A stretch of DNA of 26,018 nt from Bacteroidales bacterium (GCA_031285575.1 JAITVX010000112.1:1-26018), one strand, 5' to 3'. Positions 8,721 through 17,328 are shown, counted from the stretch's first letter. The notes: a model not told the origin generated them from the sequence alone. Translations and numbers: made by a program.

Positions 8721-8762
8721 TTTATTGATTTATAGATGGATGCTACTGGCGGTAAAATGCTG

Positions 8763-8989
8763 AATTTTTTTCAGATATACGGCAGTATTCGCTGTTGCGG
8801 TGTGGTTTGTGGCTGTATGCCTGTTAAAAAGTTTCAACTGTTTTGCCAATTGGTTTTGCGTCAAAAATAAATAAAAATTTCAAAAAAAATATCTGCATAA
8901 AATTACATATATAAAATTATAACAGGTTATGTTACTCCGTCGCTCGCCGGCGGTGGCGGGCAAAGAAATAATTTCATGCGGTTGCCCTG
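8763..8989. other. AT-rich spacer between repeat block and isochorismatase gene
   Basis: No gene seen. It contains A-runs (8870-8890) and a GC-rich patch CGCTCGCCGGCGGTGGCGGG at 8941-8960, followed by an AAAGAAATAATTTCATGCGG motif. Two related copies of this motif occur near 21787 and 22182. No terminator with a clear T-run was found for the adjacent minus-strand gene. Confidence 0.4.
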
Positions 8990-9532
8990 TTATTTTATAA
9001 TATTTGAAACAGACCTGAATGTTGCTGTGCCTGCGCATCCGGTGAGTTCAAACAAGATACTTTCCATTGTGGTTATTGTTGCGCCGGACTGCCTCATGCG
9101 TTCAACAGCAACAGCCTTGTCGTTATGGCTGCGCGACGCAACGCAGTCTTCTACAATAACAGGTGTATATCCGGAATCGAGCATGTCGAGGCATGTTTGC
9201 AAAACGCAGACATGCGATTCTATGCCGCATATAATGACATGTTTTTTCCCGATACAGTCGAGTTTATTTTTAAATTCCGGTTCACCATAACAGCTGAATG
9301 CAATCTTTTCCGTAAAATCAAAATCAGGAATGAGATTTACAATATCCCGGCATGTTGGCCCAAGCCCTTTAGTGTACTGCTGGGTAACCAAAACCGGAAC
9401 CGACAGAACTTGTAAGCCTTCAATAAGCTTCAGTGTAGTTTTCAGCAGCTTTTCCCTTTCATGCATCCAGGGCAGAAGTTTCTCCTGCATATCTACTATT
9501 ACAGCTGCAATATCAGTTTTTTTTATTTTCAT
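8990..9532 (-). CDS. Isochorismatase-family cysteine hydrolase (YcaC-like)
   Basis: Cytoplasmic hydrolase of 180 residues, the usual size for the single-domain isochorismatase-like family. The catalytic triad expected for the family is present: D14 in IVDMQ, K76 in FTEKIAF, and C109 in GIESHVCVLQTC. EDCVASRSHNDKAVAVERM (residues 128-146) is the conserved region after the nucleophile. Family members hydrolyse amides or vinyl ethers such as nicotinamide or isochorismate; no specific substrate can be assigned and no siderophore or NAD-salvage genes adjoin it. A minus-strand promoter-like pair lies just upstream. A 5'-truncated, nearly identical second copy is at 21426-21776 in opposite orientation. 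This copy looks intact. Confidence 0.88.
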   Translation of the reverse strand: MKIKKTDIAAVIVDMQEKLLPWMHEREKLLKTTLKLIEGLQVLSVPVLVTQQYTKGLGPTCRDIVNLIPDFDFTEKIAFSCYGEPEFKNKLDCIGKKHVIICGIESHVCVLQTCLDMLDSGYTPVIVEDCVASRSHNDKAVAVERMRQSGATITTMESILFELTGCAGTATFRSVSNIIK

Positions 9533-9551
9533 AACAGAATATTTTATGCCC

Positions 9552-9582
9552 TAAAGGTATGCCAATAAAATGAACCGGACAA
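9552..9582 (-). promoter_or_regulatory. Promoter for the isochorismatase-like gene
   Basis: On the minus strand a TTG (complement of 9580-9582) is followed by a 20-bp spacer and TACCTTTA (complement of 9552-9559). This is one base off the Bacteroidetes -7 consensus TAnnTTTG, with the expected -33/-7 spacing. The start codon lies 19 bases downstream. Confidence 0.5.
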
Positions 9583-9608
9583 GGAGAATGTCTTAATACG
9601 TTATATGG

Positions 9609-12215
9609 CTATCGCAGCACGGTGCACACTTTCTTCAGGCTTTCCGTTTTACCGCTGGTGCTGAACCAGGTAATGTATATTATATATATGCCGTTTGTTA
9701 CTGGAGTGCCGTCGCTGGCCGTTCCGTCCCAGGTAATATTTGCTTCTTCCGGTATCAGCATGTTTGAAGCTACTTTATTTACCAGCGTGCCCGCTTCACT
9801 GTAAACCCATACGGAGATAACGTTATCATAGCTGTTAAGGGCGAAGGAAACAGAAAGATAATCGTCGATACCGTCGTTGTTGGGCGTAATTCTTGTCGAT
9901 GACAGATGAATACCCTGCGATAACGGTTCTCTATTTACATAAGAGTTTTCTGTTCCGGGTGTGCCCCATCCTGACGGCTCTGTTGCGGAATGCCAATTAG
10001 ACGGTTCTTCCGAAGAACCGCATTCATTGACTTTTTCAAGCGCTATACCATCGTTTCCCGATAAAAGTTGATTGTGCATGTTTTTACTGTAAGCAACCTT
10101 ATCGACCAAATCAAGTTCTCTATTCAGCAACAGGAGTGTTCCCTCATCGTCGGGCATTGCAGGCAATGACGGTAATTCGTATATGTTTTTCGCCACAGCC
10201 GCAGGGTATCTGTCGATAACCTTTTGCCTGTCGATGGTCAGTACGAAATATTCGCCGGGTAAAATACATCTGCTGACGGGCGATACGGTAACGAGCGAAG
10301 ATGTGTCGGAATTGCCGGGGATAATTCTTGCCAGGAGTAACCTCGATGCATCAATTATTTTTCCGGAGCAGTTATGCAATTCAATATAATCCTGGTCGCC
10401 AGGCAAAGGATTAAACAATAATTCATTAAACATAACATCTCTGTATGCGGCATCTTCAGTAAGCCCAAACCTGAATTCGGTTACGAGAGGCCTGTTACCG
10501 GCAAAATCCTTAATGTCGCCGGGCAGCCTGAATGTATATATCTGTCCGTTTTCCAGAGGGGCAGACAGTTTCAGGTCGAATTTTCTTAACAGCACATCTG
10601 TCTTTACCGTTTCCGTAACAGCGATTTTTTCATTAACGTTGCTATTGCCAATTGCTTCCGGATTTATTACAGGTTCTGAGAATACAACAGTCAGGTTTGA
10701 ATTGTCATGGGCAAAAATATTTTTTATGCCTTCAAAGGTGTTGTCGTTATTTTTACGTGCAACAGAGTTTACTGTACCCGGTGTTCCTCCAGACCTCGAA
10801 ACAGAAGCTGTCCAGTTGTCGCCGGTATTAAACGGAGCGGTAACATCAATCATTTCGAGCGACCATCCTCCGTCCGATTTCAAATTGTTTCCATACCACC
10901 TGTTTGAATATTCCACTCCGTGAATCAGCACACCTGAAGTATCGACAAGCGCTAACAGCTTCCCTTCGTCGGTCAGCAACGAAAACTGCCTTATGCCATA
11001 CGTTTTTCCATACTGCTTAAACAGTGCTGTATCCGATGCCGAACACAGTATTATTATCTCTCCCGCTTCTGCAATAATATTCGGCAATACCGCATTCTGC
11101 TCTCCGGAAATAAGTTTCCATCCACCAAGATTAAATGCAAACCCTGTTGTGTTTGAAAGTTCTATATACTCTCTGTCTGGCAATGACACTGCCGGTAGCG
11201 GGTCTGCCATTATTTCGGAAATTACAATATCGCCTGGTTCTGCCCAGACTGCCATAAATTCTATCGTTGTATCGGCGCAATTACCGGCCACGTCGCATAT
11301 ATTTTTGACAGTAAGTTTGTTTAACGACTTATTCGGAAATTCATCTAAAAATTTAAGCTCCGCCGACCTTGTTGAAGTGCGTGTTACCGATAGAATACTG
11401 TTATTATCCAGGATGAAATTGTTACTGTTGAAAAATTCAGAAGCAGGTTCTTCATCAAAATAAACCGACAGCGACTTTCTGCCGATCAATGCCGTTTCAG
11501 TAACTGCAGGAGGCTTGGTATCGGCATAAAATACGCCGTCAATATCAATATCGTCTATCCACAACTTTCTGTCCTGCGTAGATGTATATTTATAGGCTAA
11601 CCCAAACCATGCCGGCAAAAATAATTCGGCATCAACACCTTCTGTTTCTTTCAGAAGACTGCTGCCGGTATCGTAAACCCTTACATTCCATTCGCCTCCG
11701 GCCAAACGCTCAATGGTTACAGTTGCGTATTGTGTTGAGCCTATATCAAGCTGCCAGTTTACCTTTGTATTAACCACAACTTTCAGTTGCGTTCCCTTAA
11801 CTTTCCACAGTCTCAGCGTATCGTCGCTCCCCGTAAGGTTAACACCCAGCGCATAACCGTTGAAATTTTTATCCGGAGATATTTCATGCACGCCTCTGTC
11901 GGCAAATAAAAACACATGCCAGTTGTTTTGTTGCGACGGGTCGTTACCATGCCTGATTTTGAAAGACCATGTAACGCTCCCTTCGGTTGGATGAATATCT
12001 TTAACGGGAATCATTATCCTGTCAATTCCGGCGTCAGTATTATCATAAGTGTGATGTAACGACATGTTCCCCGACAATGCACCGGCCTGATCTGCCGACC
12101 ATCTGCCTTCAGGCTGCTGGCTCCACAACTCCGACAAGCCATCTTCAAAACTGTCGATAATCTGTGCCGACATCAGGCATGGGAACATCAATAACAATAA
12201 AATTATTTTTTTCAT
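9609..12215 (-). CDS. Secreted lamin-tail-domain protein with C-terminal sorting-like domain
   Basis: Exported protein of 868 residues with a signal peptide (MKKIILLLLMFPCLMSAQ). Residues ~18-230 resemble a laminin-G/concanavalin-like sandwich (SFEDGLSELW; WIDDIDIDG near 219). Residues ~235-325 look like a bacterial Ig-like domain. Two lamin-tail domains follow at ~329-482 (IVISEIMADPLP, REYIELSNTTG, GGTPGTVN) and ~593-756 (VMFNELLFNPLPGDQDYIEL, GWGTPGTEN). Between them is another Ig-like domain (~495-590). The C-terminal ~100 residues (TPNNDGIDDYLSVSF, then TWDGTASDGTPVTNGIYIIY) resemble the FlgD-like/CHU_C class seen on proteins exported by the type IX system. Function is unknown; the two lamin-tail domains suggest an adhesive or scaffold surface role. 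It is divergent from asd, with 86 bases between starts. Confidence 0.85.
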   Translation of the reverse strand: MKKIILLLLMFPCLMSAQIIDSFEDGLSELWSQQPEGRWSADQAGALSGNMSLHHTYDNTDAGIDRIMIPVKDIHPTEGSVTWSFKIRHGNDPSQQNNWHVFLFADRGVHEISPDKNFNGYALGVNLTGSDDTLRLWKVKGTQLKVVVNTKVNWQLDIGSTQYATVTIERLAGGEWNVRVYDTGSSLLKETEGVDAELFLPAWFGLAYKYTSTQDRKLWIDDIDIDGVFYADTKPPAVTETALIGRKSLSVYFDEEPASEFFNSNNFILDNNSILSVTRTSTRSAELKFLDEFPNKSLNKLTVKNICDVAGNCADTTIEFMAVWAEPGDIVISEIMADPLPAVSLPDREYIELSNTTGFAFNLGGWKLISGEQNAVLPNIIAEAGEIIILCSASDTALFKQYGKTYGIRQFSLLTDEGKLLALVDTSGVLIHGVEYSNRWYGNNLKSDGGWSLEMIDVTAPFNTGDNWTASVSRSGGTPGTVNSVARKNNDNTFEGIKNIFAHDNSNLTVVFSEPVINPEAIGNSNVNEKIAVTETVKTDVLLRKFDLKLSAPLENGQIYTFRLPGDIKDFAGNRPLVTEFRFGLTEDAAYRDVMFNELLFNPLPGDQDYIELHNCSGKIIDASRLLLARIIPGNSDTSSLVTVSPVSRCILPGEYFVLTIDRQKVIDRYPAAVAKNIYELPSLPAMPDDEGTLLLLNRELDLVDKVAYSKNMHNQLLSGNDGIALEKVNECGSSEEPSNWHSATEPSGWGTPGTENSYVNREPLSQGIHLSSTRITPNNDGIDDYLSVSFALNSYDNVISVWVYSEAGTLVNKVASNMLIPEEANITWDGTASDGTPVTNGIYIIYITWFSTSGKTESLKKVCTVLR

Positions 12216-12237
12216 GCTGTAAAAGAAAGAAAAAAAT

Positions 12238-12245
12238 TAATTTTG
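12238..12245 (+). promoter_or_regulatory. Bacteroidetes -7 motif before asd (TAATTTTG)
   Basis: Fits TAnnTTTG and lies 56 bases before the asd ATG at 12302. It supports that internal ATG rather than the upstream open frame that begins inside the divergent gene. The -33 element is weak (CTG at 12217-12219, 18-bp spacing). Confidence 0.45.
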
Positions 12246-12301
12246 TGGCCTTTAATTTTAATGTAAATTTAGTACAAATTAATTTAACAACAAATGCTAC
12301 A

Positions 12302-13291
12302 ATGAAAACAGCAGTCATAGGAGCCACTGGAATGGTTGGACAGACAATGATAAGAGTACTTGAAGAGAGAAACTTCCCCATAACAGAACTTATACCGGCC
12401 GCTTCGGAAAAATCGGTTGGAAAAGAGATTGTGTTTAATGGAAAAGCTGTGAAGATAGTAAGCGTAAAAGAAGCCGTTGAAGCAAAACCTGCTTTTGCAA
12501 TTTTTTCGGCAGGCGCATCAACGTCGCGTGACTGGGCTCCAGAATTTGCAAAAAACGGAACAGTAGTAATTGATAATTCATCGTACTGGAGAATGTATCC
12601 TGAAGTGCCCCTTGTTGTTCCCGAAATCAACAGCCATGCAATAAAAAAAGGCGATATGATTATCTCGAATCCCAACTGTTCCACAATACAGATGGTTATG
12701 GCCCTTGCCCCCCTTCACAGGAGATATAAAATAAAACGGCTTGTTGCAGCCACCTACCAGTCTGTTACAGGCACCGGAGTAAAAGCCGTCAGGCAGATGG
12801 AAAATGAAAGAGCCGGAATAAAAGGCGATATGGCCTATGCCCATCCCATAGATAAAAACTGTTTTCCCCACGGAGGCTCATTTCAAGACGACGGATACAC
12901 ATCCGAAGAACAGAAACTTATTGACGAAACACGCAAAATACTTGAAGACCCAACAATAATGGTAACTGCTACTGTAGCAAGAATACCTGTGGTAGGAGGC
13001 CACTCTGAAGCCATTAACATAGAGTTTGAACAGGAATTTGACATTGAAGACGTAAAAAAACTTATTGCCTCATTTCCCGGTGTTACAGTATGCGACAACC
13101 CTGCTAAAAACGAGTATCCCATGCCAGTTACGGCGCATAACAGAGACGAGGTTTTTGTAGGAAGAATACGCAGAGATTTTTCCCGGGAAAAATGCCTCAA
13201 CCTGTGGATTGTTTCCGACAACATAAGAAAAGGAGCAGCAACAAATGCAGTACAGATTGCAGAATATATGGCTGCAAACAAGCTGTACTAA
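12302..13291 (+). CDS. asd: Aspartate-semialdehyde dehydrogenase
   Basis: Cytoplasmic enzyme of 329 residues that reduces aspartyl phosphate to aspartate semialdehyde with NADPH, on the route to lysine/diaminopimelate, threonine and methionine. The NADP-binding loop GATGMVG is at 8-13. The catalytic cysteine is C126 in SNPNCST, and the acid/base histidine is H234 in RIPVVGGHSEA. TYQSVTGTG (151-159) is the substrate-loop region with Q153. The open frame extends 46 codons upstream to 12164, but that part overlaps the start of the divergent gene and the promoter motif, so ATG 12302 (MKTAVIGATG) is the start. No other lysine or threonine genes are nearby. Confidence 0.96.
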   Translation: MKTAVIGATGMVGQTMIRVLEERNFPITELIPAASEKSVGKEIVFNGKAVKIVSVKEAVEAKPAFAIFSAGASTSRDWAPEFAKNGTVVIDNSSYWRMYPEVPLVVPEINSHAIKKGDMIISNPNCSTIQMVMALAPLHRRYKIKRLVAATYQSVTGTGVKAVRQMENERAGIKGDMAYAHPIDKNCFPHGGSFQDDGYTSEEQKLIDETRKILEDPTIMVTATVARIPVVGGHSEAINIEFEQEFDIEDVKKLIASFPGVTVCDNPAKNEYPMPVTAHNRDEVFVGRIRRDFSREKCLNLWIVSDNIRKGAATNAVQIAEYMAANKLY

Positions 13292-13325
13292 ACAATCGAT
13301 AATTGCTTCCCGCTTCGCAGTTTCA

Positions 13326-13343
13326 AAAACTGAAAACAGTTTT
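13326..13343 (+). terminator. Weak AT-rich hairpin with T-rich tail after asd
   Basis: AAAACTG-AAAA-CAGTTTT forms a 7-bp stem 35 bases after the asd stop. A T-rich run follows about 20-35 bases later (13360-13380). It is a plausible but weak terminator. Confidence 0.35.
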
Positions 13344-13431
13344 CTGAACGGTCCTTTTGTTGTATTATTTTTCTTTTTTTGCTTTCGTGTTAAAAAAACA
13401 GATTTTAAGCGAACTCTTAAAAAAATAACTG

Positions 13432-13439
13432 TAAATTTG
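13432..13439 (+). promoter_or_regulatory. Bacteroidetes -7 motif (TAAATTTG) before the CBM9-like gene
   Basis: Fits TAnnTTTG, 26 bases before the ATG at 13465. This would be the promoter for the CBM9-like gene and perhaps for the pfp/PIG-L/SIS genes behind it. Confidence 0.45.
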
Positions 13440-13464
13440 ATATCGCAAAAAATTGGATTTTGAA

Positions 13465-14118
13465 ATGAAAACGACAGAAGTAAAAGAATTAACATTCGCT
13501 TTTCCGGTTCCGGGGCTTGATGCAATATCGGCGGCATTGGAAGACCAGGCGGAAAAACATAAAATAGATGTAATTAACTGGAAAGGATACAGCTATAAAC
13601 CTGAGGTAAACTTTTTTATTGCTTACGGTGAAAAAGAGTTATATTTAAAATACATTATAGCGGAAGACTGTTTTAAAGCCGAAAAAATCGAAACAAACCA
13701 GATGGTTTGTGAAGATTCATGCGTTGAGTTTTTTGTATCGCCCGGTAACGACGGCATATACTATAATTTTGAATTTAACGGCATCGGTACAGTGCTTCTC
13801 GGAACCGGGACATGCAGGGAGAACAGTACATGCGCAAATCCTGAAATTATTTCAAAAATCAGAAGAAAATCATCTGTTGGCGTCAATCCTGTAAAAGAAA
13901 AATCGGGCCGGTTTGAATGGAATATTGTTATTGCAATACCCTTTGAGGTATTCTTTCATCATAGGGTTGAAAAACTTTGTGGTAAAACCTTTCGGGCAAA
14001 TTTTTATAAGTGCGGAGACATGCTTTCAATGCCGCATTATATAACATGGAACCCTGTTGAAACGAAAAATCCCGACTATCATCAGCCCTCATATTTTGGA
14101 ATACTGAAATTTGTTTAA
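13465..14118 (+). CDS. Carbohydrate-binding family 9-like protein, cytoplasmic
   Basis: Protein of 217 residues that reads as a single CBM9-like beta sandwich. INWKGYSYKPEVNFFIAYGE (starting about residue 33) and LYLKYIIAEDCFKAEKIETN are followed by CEDSCVEFFVSPGNDGIYYN, the typical 'W....DSVEvFi.p..d..YynfEfN' core. The tail RANFYKCGD, HYITWNPV and FHQP-like YHQPSYFGILKF is usual for this family. No signal peptide is seen, so it would act in the cytoplasm unless exported otherwise. ATG 13465 (MKTTEVKEL) is chosen over an in-frame TTG at 13453. It is followed 53 bases later by pfp on the same strand, which suggests a functional link to sugar handling. It may bind xylose-, glucose- or amino-sugar-like ligands, but its specificity cannot be read. 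Confidence 0.8.
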   Translation: MKTTEVKELTFAFPVPGLDAISAALEDQAEKHKIDVINWKGYSYKPEVNFFIAYGEKELYLKYIIAEDCFKAEKIETNQMVCEDSCVEFFVSPGNDGIYYNFEFNGIGTVLLGTGTCRENSTCANPEIISKIRRKSSVGVNPVKEKSGRFEWNIVIAIPFEVFFHHRVEKLCGKTFRANFYKCGDMLSMPHYITWNPVETKNPDYHQPSYFGILKFV

Positions 14119-14171
14119 ATATTTGCACCGGAAATACGCTTAATCTGTTTAATGTCAAAAAAAGCAAAAAT

Positions 14172-15380
14172 ATGATCAAGGAAAATGCATTAGTAGGACA
14201 ATCGGGAGGCCCTACGTCTGTCATAAACTCAAGCCTTGCCGGAGTTATCAGGAAGGCTTCCGAATCTTCGCTCATTCATAATATTTACGGGATGAATTAC
14301 GGAATAGAAGGATTTATGCAGGAACAAATTCTGGATTTGGGGAAACAACCCGGGAAAATAATAAGCGGATTGCGAAAAACCCCCTCTTCGGCGCTGGGCT
14401 CTTCGCGCCATAAGGTTAAAGACTGTGATTTTCCCATTATTCTGGATGTCCTGAAGAAGTACGATATAAGGTATTTCTTCCTGATAGGAGGCAACGATAC
14501 AATGGACACCATTCACAGGGTTGAAGAATATTGCCGCAGCCAGAAATACGAACTTGTGGGTATTGGCATACCGAAAACGGTTGACAACGATTTGTATGGA
14601 ACCGACCACACACCGGGGTTTGCCTCTGCGGCAAGGTCGAACATACTGAATGTGCTTCAGGCCGGAGTTCTTGCCCGCGACATGCAGAAGGTTGATCAGT
14701 TTGTAATATACCAGACAATAGGGAGAGACGCCGGATGGCTGGCGGCCTCAACAGCGCTGGCAAGAAAAGATGAAGACGACGCTCCGCATCTGATATACTG
14801 CCCCGAGTTTCGCTTCAGCCGCGAAAAGTTCTTGAAAGATGTAGAGAAGTGCATGAAATCATACGGATGGGTATCGATTGTTTGTGGCGAAGGTTTGAAA
14901 TATGCCGACGGAACGCCGGTAAGCGCCACAACAAAGAAAGACAAATTCAACAATACCGAATTTGGAGCTATGGGCGGAGCCAGTGTAGCAACAAACCTTC
15001 ACAGGATGATAGTTGACGAATTTGATTGCCGCGGCGAATTCCAGATTACCGAATCGCTTATAATGTGCGACTTTGCAAATGCGTCGGAAACCGACCTCGA
15101 TGAGGCGTTCGGGTGCGGAGTTGAAGCCGTAAAGCTTGCCGAAAGAGGCGAGTCGGGAGTAATGGTAAGCATCGAAAGGATCTCGAACAGGCCGTATAAA
15201 ATTAAGTTCGGAAAAACACCGCTAAGCGAAGTTGCCGTATCGGCAAAACCAATGCCCGTTGAATACTTCAACAAAGAAGGCAACCATGTTTCGCCGGAGT
15301 TTATCAAATACATGAAACCGCTTGCAGGCGAACTGCCGAAATTTGTAAGGCTTGAGAAAATTTACGTAAAAACCAATTAA
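14172..15380 (+). CDS. pfp: Pyrophosphate-dependent 6-phosphofructokinase
   Basis: Cytoplasmic enzyme of 402 residues that phosphorylates fructose 6-phosphate to the 1,6-bisphosphate, probably with pyrophosphate as donor, and can run in reverse. The fold signature is GQSGGPTSVINSSLAG (9-24). At 106-109 it has GGND where ATP enzymes carry GGDG, and at 134-140 PKTVDND, whose lysine (K135) replaces the glycine of the ATP type PGTIDND; both mark PPi use. D138 is the expected catalytic base. AFGCGVEAVKLAERGESG is the C-terminal conserved block. It opens a tight cluster: the next gene starts 12 bases after the stop, followed by a SIS isomerase 4 bases later. The donor choice is inferred from two signature residues rather than assayed. 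Confidence 0.92.
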   Translation: MIKENALVGQSGGPTSVINSSLAGVIRKASESSLIHNIYGMNYGIEGFMQEQILDLGKQPGKIISGLRKTPSSALGSSRHKVKDCDFPIILDVLKKYDIRYFFLIGGNDTMDTIHRVEEYCRSQKYELVGIGIPKTVDNDLYGTDHTPGFASAARSNILNVLQAGVLARDMQKVDQFVIYQTIGRDAGWLAASTALARKDEDDAPHLIYCPEFRFSREKFLKDVEKCMKSYGWVSIVCGEGLKYADGTPVSATTKKDKFNNTEFGAMGGASVATNLHRMIVDEFDCRGEFQITESLIMCDFANASETDLDEAFGCGVEAVKLAERGESGVMVSIERISNRPYKIKFGKTPLSEVAVSAKPMPVEYFNKEGNHVSPEFIKYMKPLAGELPKFVRLEKIYVKTN

Positions 15381-15392
15381 ACTATTCATATT

Positions 15393-16163
15393 ATGACAGG
15401 GACATTTAACAAAGTAGTGTTGTCGATTAACGCGCATCCGGATGATGCCGAAGCATGGAATGCCGGGGTGTTGAAACTTTTGAAAGACAAAGGATATAAG
15501 ATTGTAATTGCCACCCTTACCGGAGGCGACCTTGGCGGATGCAAAATGACCATGGAAGAAACCGCCAGAGTACGGTTTGAAGAAGCAAAAAAAGCCGCCG
15601 CCGTTCTGAACGCCGAATACTACACGCTTGGCGGTGTTGACGGGTTCCTCTTCGACACAAGGGAACTGAGGCTTAAAGTTATTTCCCTGATAAGGAAAGT
15701 GAAAGCGGGAATAATTTTTACCCACCTGCCCAACGACTACCATTCCGACCACAGAACAACCTCGCTTATTGTTGAGGCGGCTGCAATGGTGTCGTCGCTC
15801 GATACGGTGCTGGTGCCCGAGCCGCCGGTTAAGATTACGCCGCTGCTTTACCATTCGTCGCCGTTTACGCTGTGCGACCCGCTGGGGCAGCAAATTGCCC
15901 CGCCGCACTTTTACGTAGATGTAACATCGGTTATTGAAACAAAAAAGCAGATGCTCGAATGCCATATTTCGCAGATAGACCTCATGAAACACATGCACAA
16001 GATGGACGACTTCTTCGGGTTTGTGGTTCAGGGAAACAGAAACTACGGTAAAATGGCCGGCGTTGACTATGCCGAAGTTTACTGGCAGCACCTCGGAGGC
16101 GGATTCCAGAAAGAACCGCAGGTTCAAACCGACCTTAAAGAATTTTTAATCGAAAAAATATAA
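15393..16163 (+). CDS. PIG-L family (LmbE-like) N-acetyl sugar deacetylase
   Basis: Zinc-dependent deacetylase of 256 residues without a signal peptide. The zinc and catalytic motif AHPDDAE is at 14-20 (H15, D17, D18), and the second metal motif HLPNDYHSDHRTT at 111-123 supplies H117, D119 and H120. Family members remove acetyl from GlcNAc-linked compounds (GlcNAc-PI, GlcNAc-malate, mycothiol precursors, chitobiose). Its place between PPi-phosphofructokinase and a SIS sugar isomerase, with 12- and 4-base gaps, suggests deacetylation of an N-acetylated sugar or sugar phosphate that the isomerase then uses. A bacillithiol BshB role is possible, but no other bsh gene is in view. Confidence 0.88.
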   Translation: MTGTFNKVVLSINAHPDDAEAWNAGVLKLLKDKGYKIVIATLTGGDLGGCKMTMEETARVRFEEAKKAAAVLNAEYYTLGGVDGFLFDTRELRLKVISLIRKVKAGIIFTHLPNDYHSDHRTTSLIVEAAAMVSSLDTVLVPEPPVKITPLLYHSSPFTLCDPLGQQIAPPHFYVDVTSVIETKKQMLECHISQIDLMKHMHKMDDFFGFVVQGNRNYGKMAGVDYAEVYWQHLGGGFQKEPQVQTDLKEFLIEKI

Positions 16164-16167
16164 AGCA

Positions 16168-17184
16168 ATGAACTTAAAAGAAGAAAAATACAGCCGGTAT
16201 GCGCTGGTTAGGGAGATGATGGAAACACCGTCAATAATCCGGACGTTTAAACCCGATGTGGCCACAGCATTTGCACAACGGATAAAGGCGTGCAAGGGGC
16301 TTTTCCTTACGGGCGAGGGCAGCAGCAGGATATTTCCGGCAAAAAGAGCAATAAGCCGGTCGCTGCAAACATCGTTCGGCATGCCGGTGGTTACCGAAGG
16401 ATGCACGCAGGCGCTCGACTATAACCTCAGCAGCTTTGCCGTGTTTGCAGCCTCAAATTCGGGGCAGACGAAAGAGGTGGTGAGGCTGCTGACGGCTCTC
16501 AGAAATGCAGGCCACAGCGCAATTTTCGGGCTAACGGCCAACGGAGGCACAAAGCTGTGCGAGCTGGCCGGCGACACCCACGTGCTGTTGTGCGGCAAGG
16601 AAGACGCCGTGGCAGCAACGAAATCGGTTGTTGAGCAGGCACTTTTCTACGACTCGCTTCTGAGGGTGCTGCACGGAGTAAAAATGGACGGCCTGGCAGA
16701 ACTCGCCGCACAGTTCGGCGAAGCCCTCACTGCCGGTATAGACCCGGCAATAACCAACACCATAAAAAAAGCCCGCACAGTCTATTTTGCCGGACGCAAC
16801 AACGGCGTGGCCGAAGAACTGGCTCTGAAAACGAATGAAATTACAAGGAAAAAATCGGACTTCCTCGAAGGAACATTCGCCCTGCACGGCATAGAAGAAG
16901 TGATGGACAAAGACGACGCCCTCATCTGGATAGACCCGTTCGACAGCGAACAGGAACAGTTCGACAAACGCCTCGCAAAAGGCGCCGGCATAAACGTAAT
17001 TGCCATATCTGCAAAGCCAACAATGTTCCCCACAGCAGTTATTCCCGACGCAGGCGAATACGCCGAATACGTTCAGCTTGCGGCCGGATGGAACATACTG
17101 GTCGAAACAGGCCTGGCAACCTCTATAAACCTCGACAAGCCCGAACGTGCCCGCAAGGTAGGAAACGAATACTCCGAACAGTAG
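16168..17184 (+). CDS. SIS-domain sugar-phosphate isomerase/deaminase (GlmS C-terminal-like)
   Basis: Cytoplasmic protein of 338 residues with two SIS domains, like the isomerase half of GlmS and the AgaS/FrlB deaminases. The phosphosugar loop is GEGSSRIFPAKR (49-60), and the serine-rich loop SNSGQTKEVV is at 96-105. FLEGTFALHGIEEVMD (232-247) matches the GlmS 'aGElKHGpiali' segment, with E234 and H240 in catalytic positions. The C-terminal LDKPERARKVGNEYSE corresponds to the GlmS tail 'DqPRNLAKSVTVE'. It lacks the glutaminase domain, so it more likely isomerises or deaminates an amino-sugar phosphate than makes one. Last gene of the pfp cluster; a strong hairpin follows 54 bases after the stop. 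Confidence 0.88.
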   Translation: MNLKEEKYSRYALVREMMETPSIIRTFKPDVATAFAQRIKACKGLFLTGEGSSRIFPAKRAISRSLQTSFGMPVVTEGCTQALDYNLSSFAVFAASNSGQTKEVVRLLTALRNAGHSAIFGLTANGGTKLCELAGDTHVLLCGKEDAVAATKSVVEQALFYDSLLRVLHGVKMDGLAELAAQFGEALTAGIDPAITNTIKKARTVYFAGRNNGVAEELALKTNEITRKKSDFLEGTFALHGIEEVMDKDDALIWIDPFDSEQEQFDKRLAKGAGINVIAISAKPTMFPTAVIPDAGEYAEYVQLAAGWNILVETGLATSINLDKPERARKVGNEYSEQ

Positions 17185-17237
17185 GCGGCAACAACAATAC
17201 AAACTGCGGAAGCAACAGTTTTCAGTCAGTTAAAACC

Positions 17238-17275
17238 GGTGAAGGCGTCGCAGAGTTGCGACGCTTTCACCTTTT
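17238..17275 (+). terminator. Rho-independent terminator of the pfp operon
   Basis: A 15-bp stem (17238-17252 with 17257-17271) holds one G-T pair around a GAGT loop and is followed by TTTT at 17272-17275. This is the strongest classical terminator in the window. Confidence 0.85.
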
Positions 17276-17285
17276 CACAGGGAAG

Positions 17286-17305
17286 CCGGCGGAACGTTCC
17301 GCCGG
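17286..17305. repeat. 20-bp perfect palindrome
   Basis: CCGGCGGAACGTTCCGCCGG is self-complementary and sits between the terminators of two convergent genes. It may act as an extra hairpin or a site for a DNA-binding protein; nothing further can be said. Confidence 0.55.
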
Positions 17306-17328
17306 GCAAGTTTGCCTGCATATACGGC

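Noticed and set aside
8435..8728. Plus-strand cysteine-rich repeat protein
   Set aside because: It is the antisense of the Fic remnant extended through the 42-bp DNA repeat; the cysteine pattern follows from the repeat.
12164..12301. N-terminal extension of Asd
   Set aside because: Overlaps the divergent gene's start and the promoter motif; Asd begins normally at MKTAVIGATG.
15222..16127. Long minus-strand open frame of 301 codons
   Set aside because: Antisense to pfp and the PIG-L gene; composition is that of a shadow frame with no family features.
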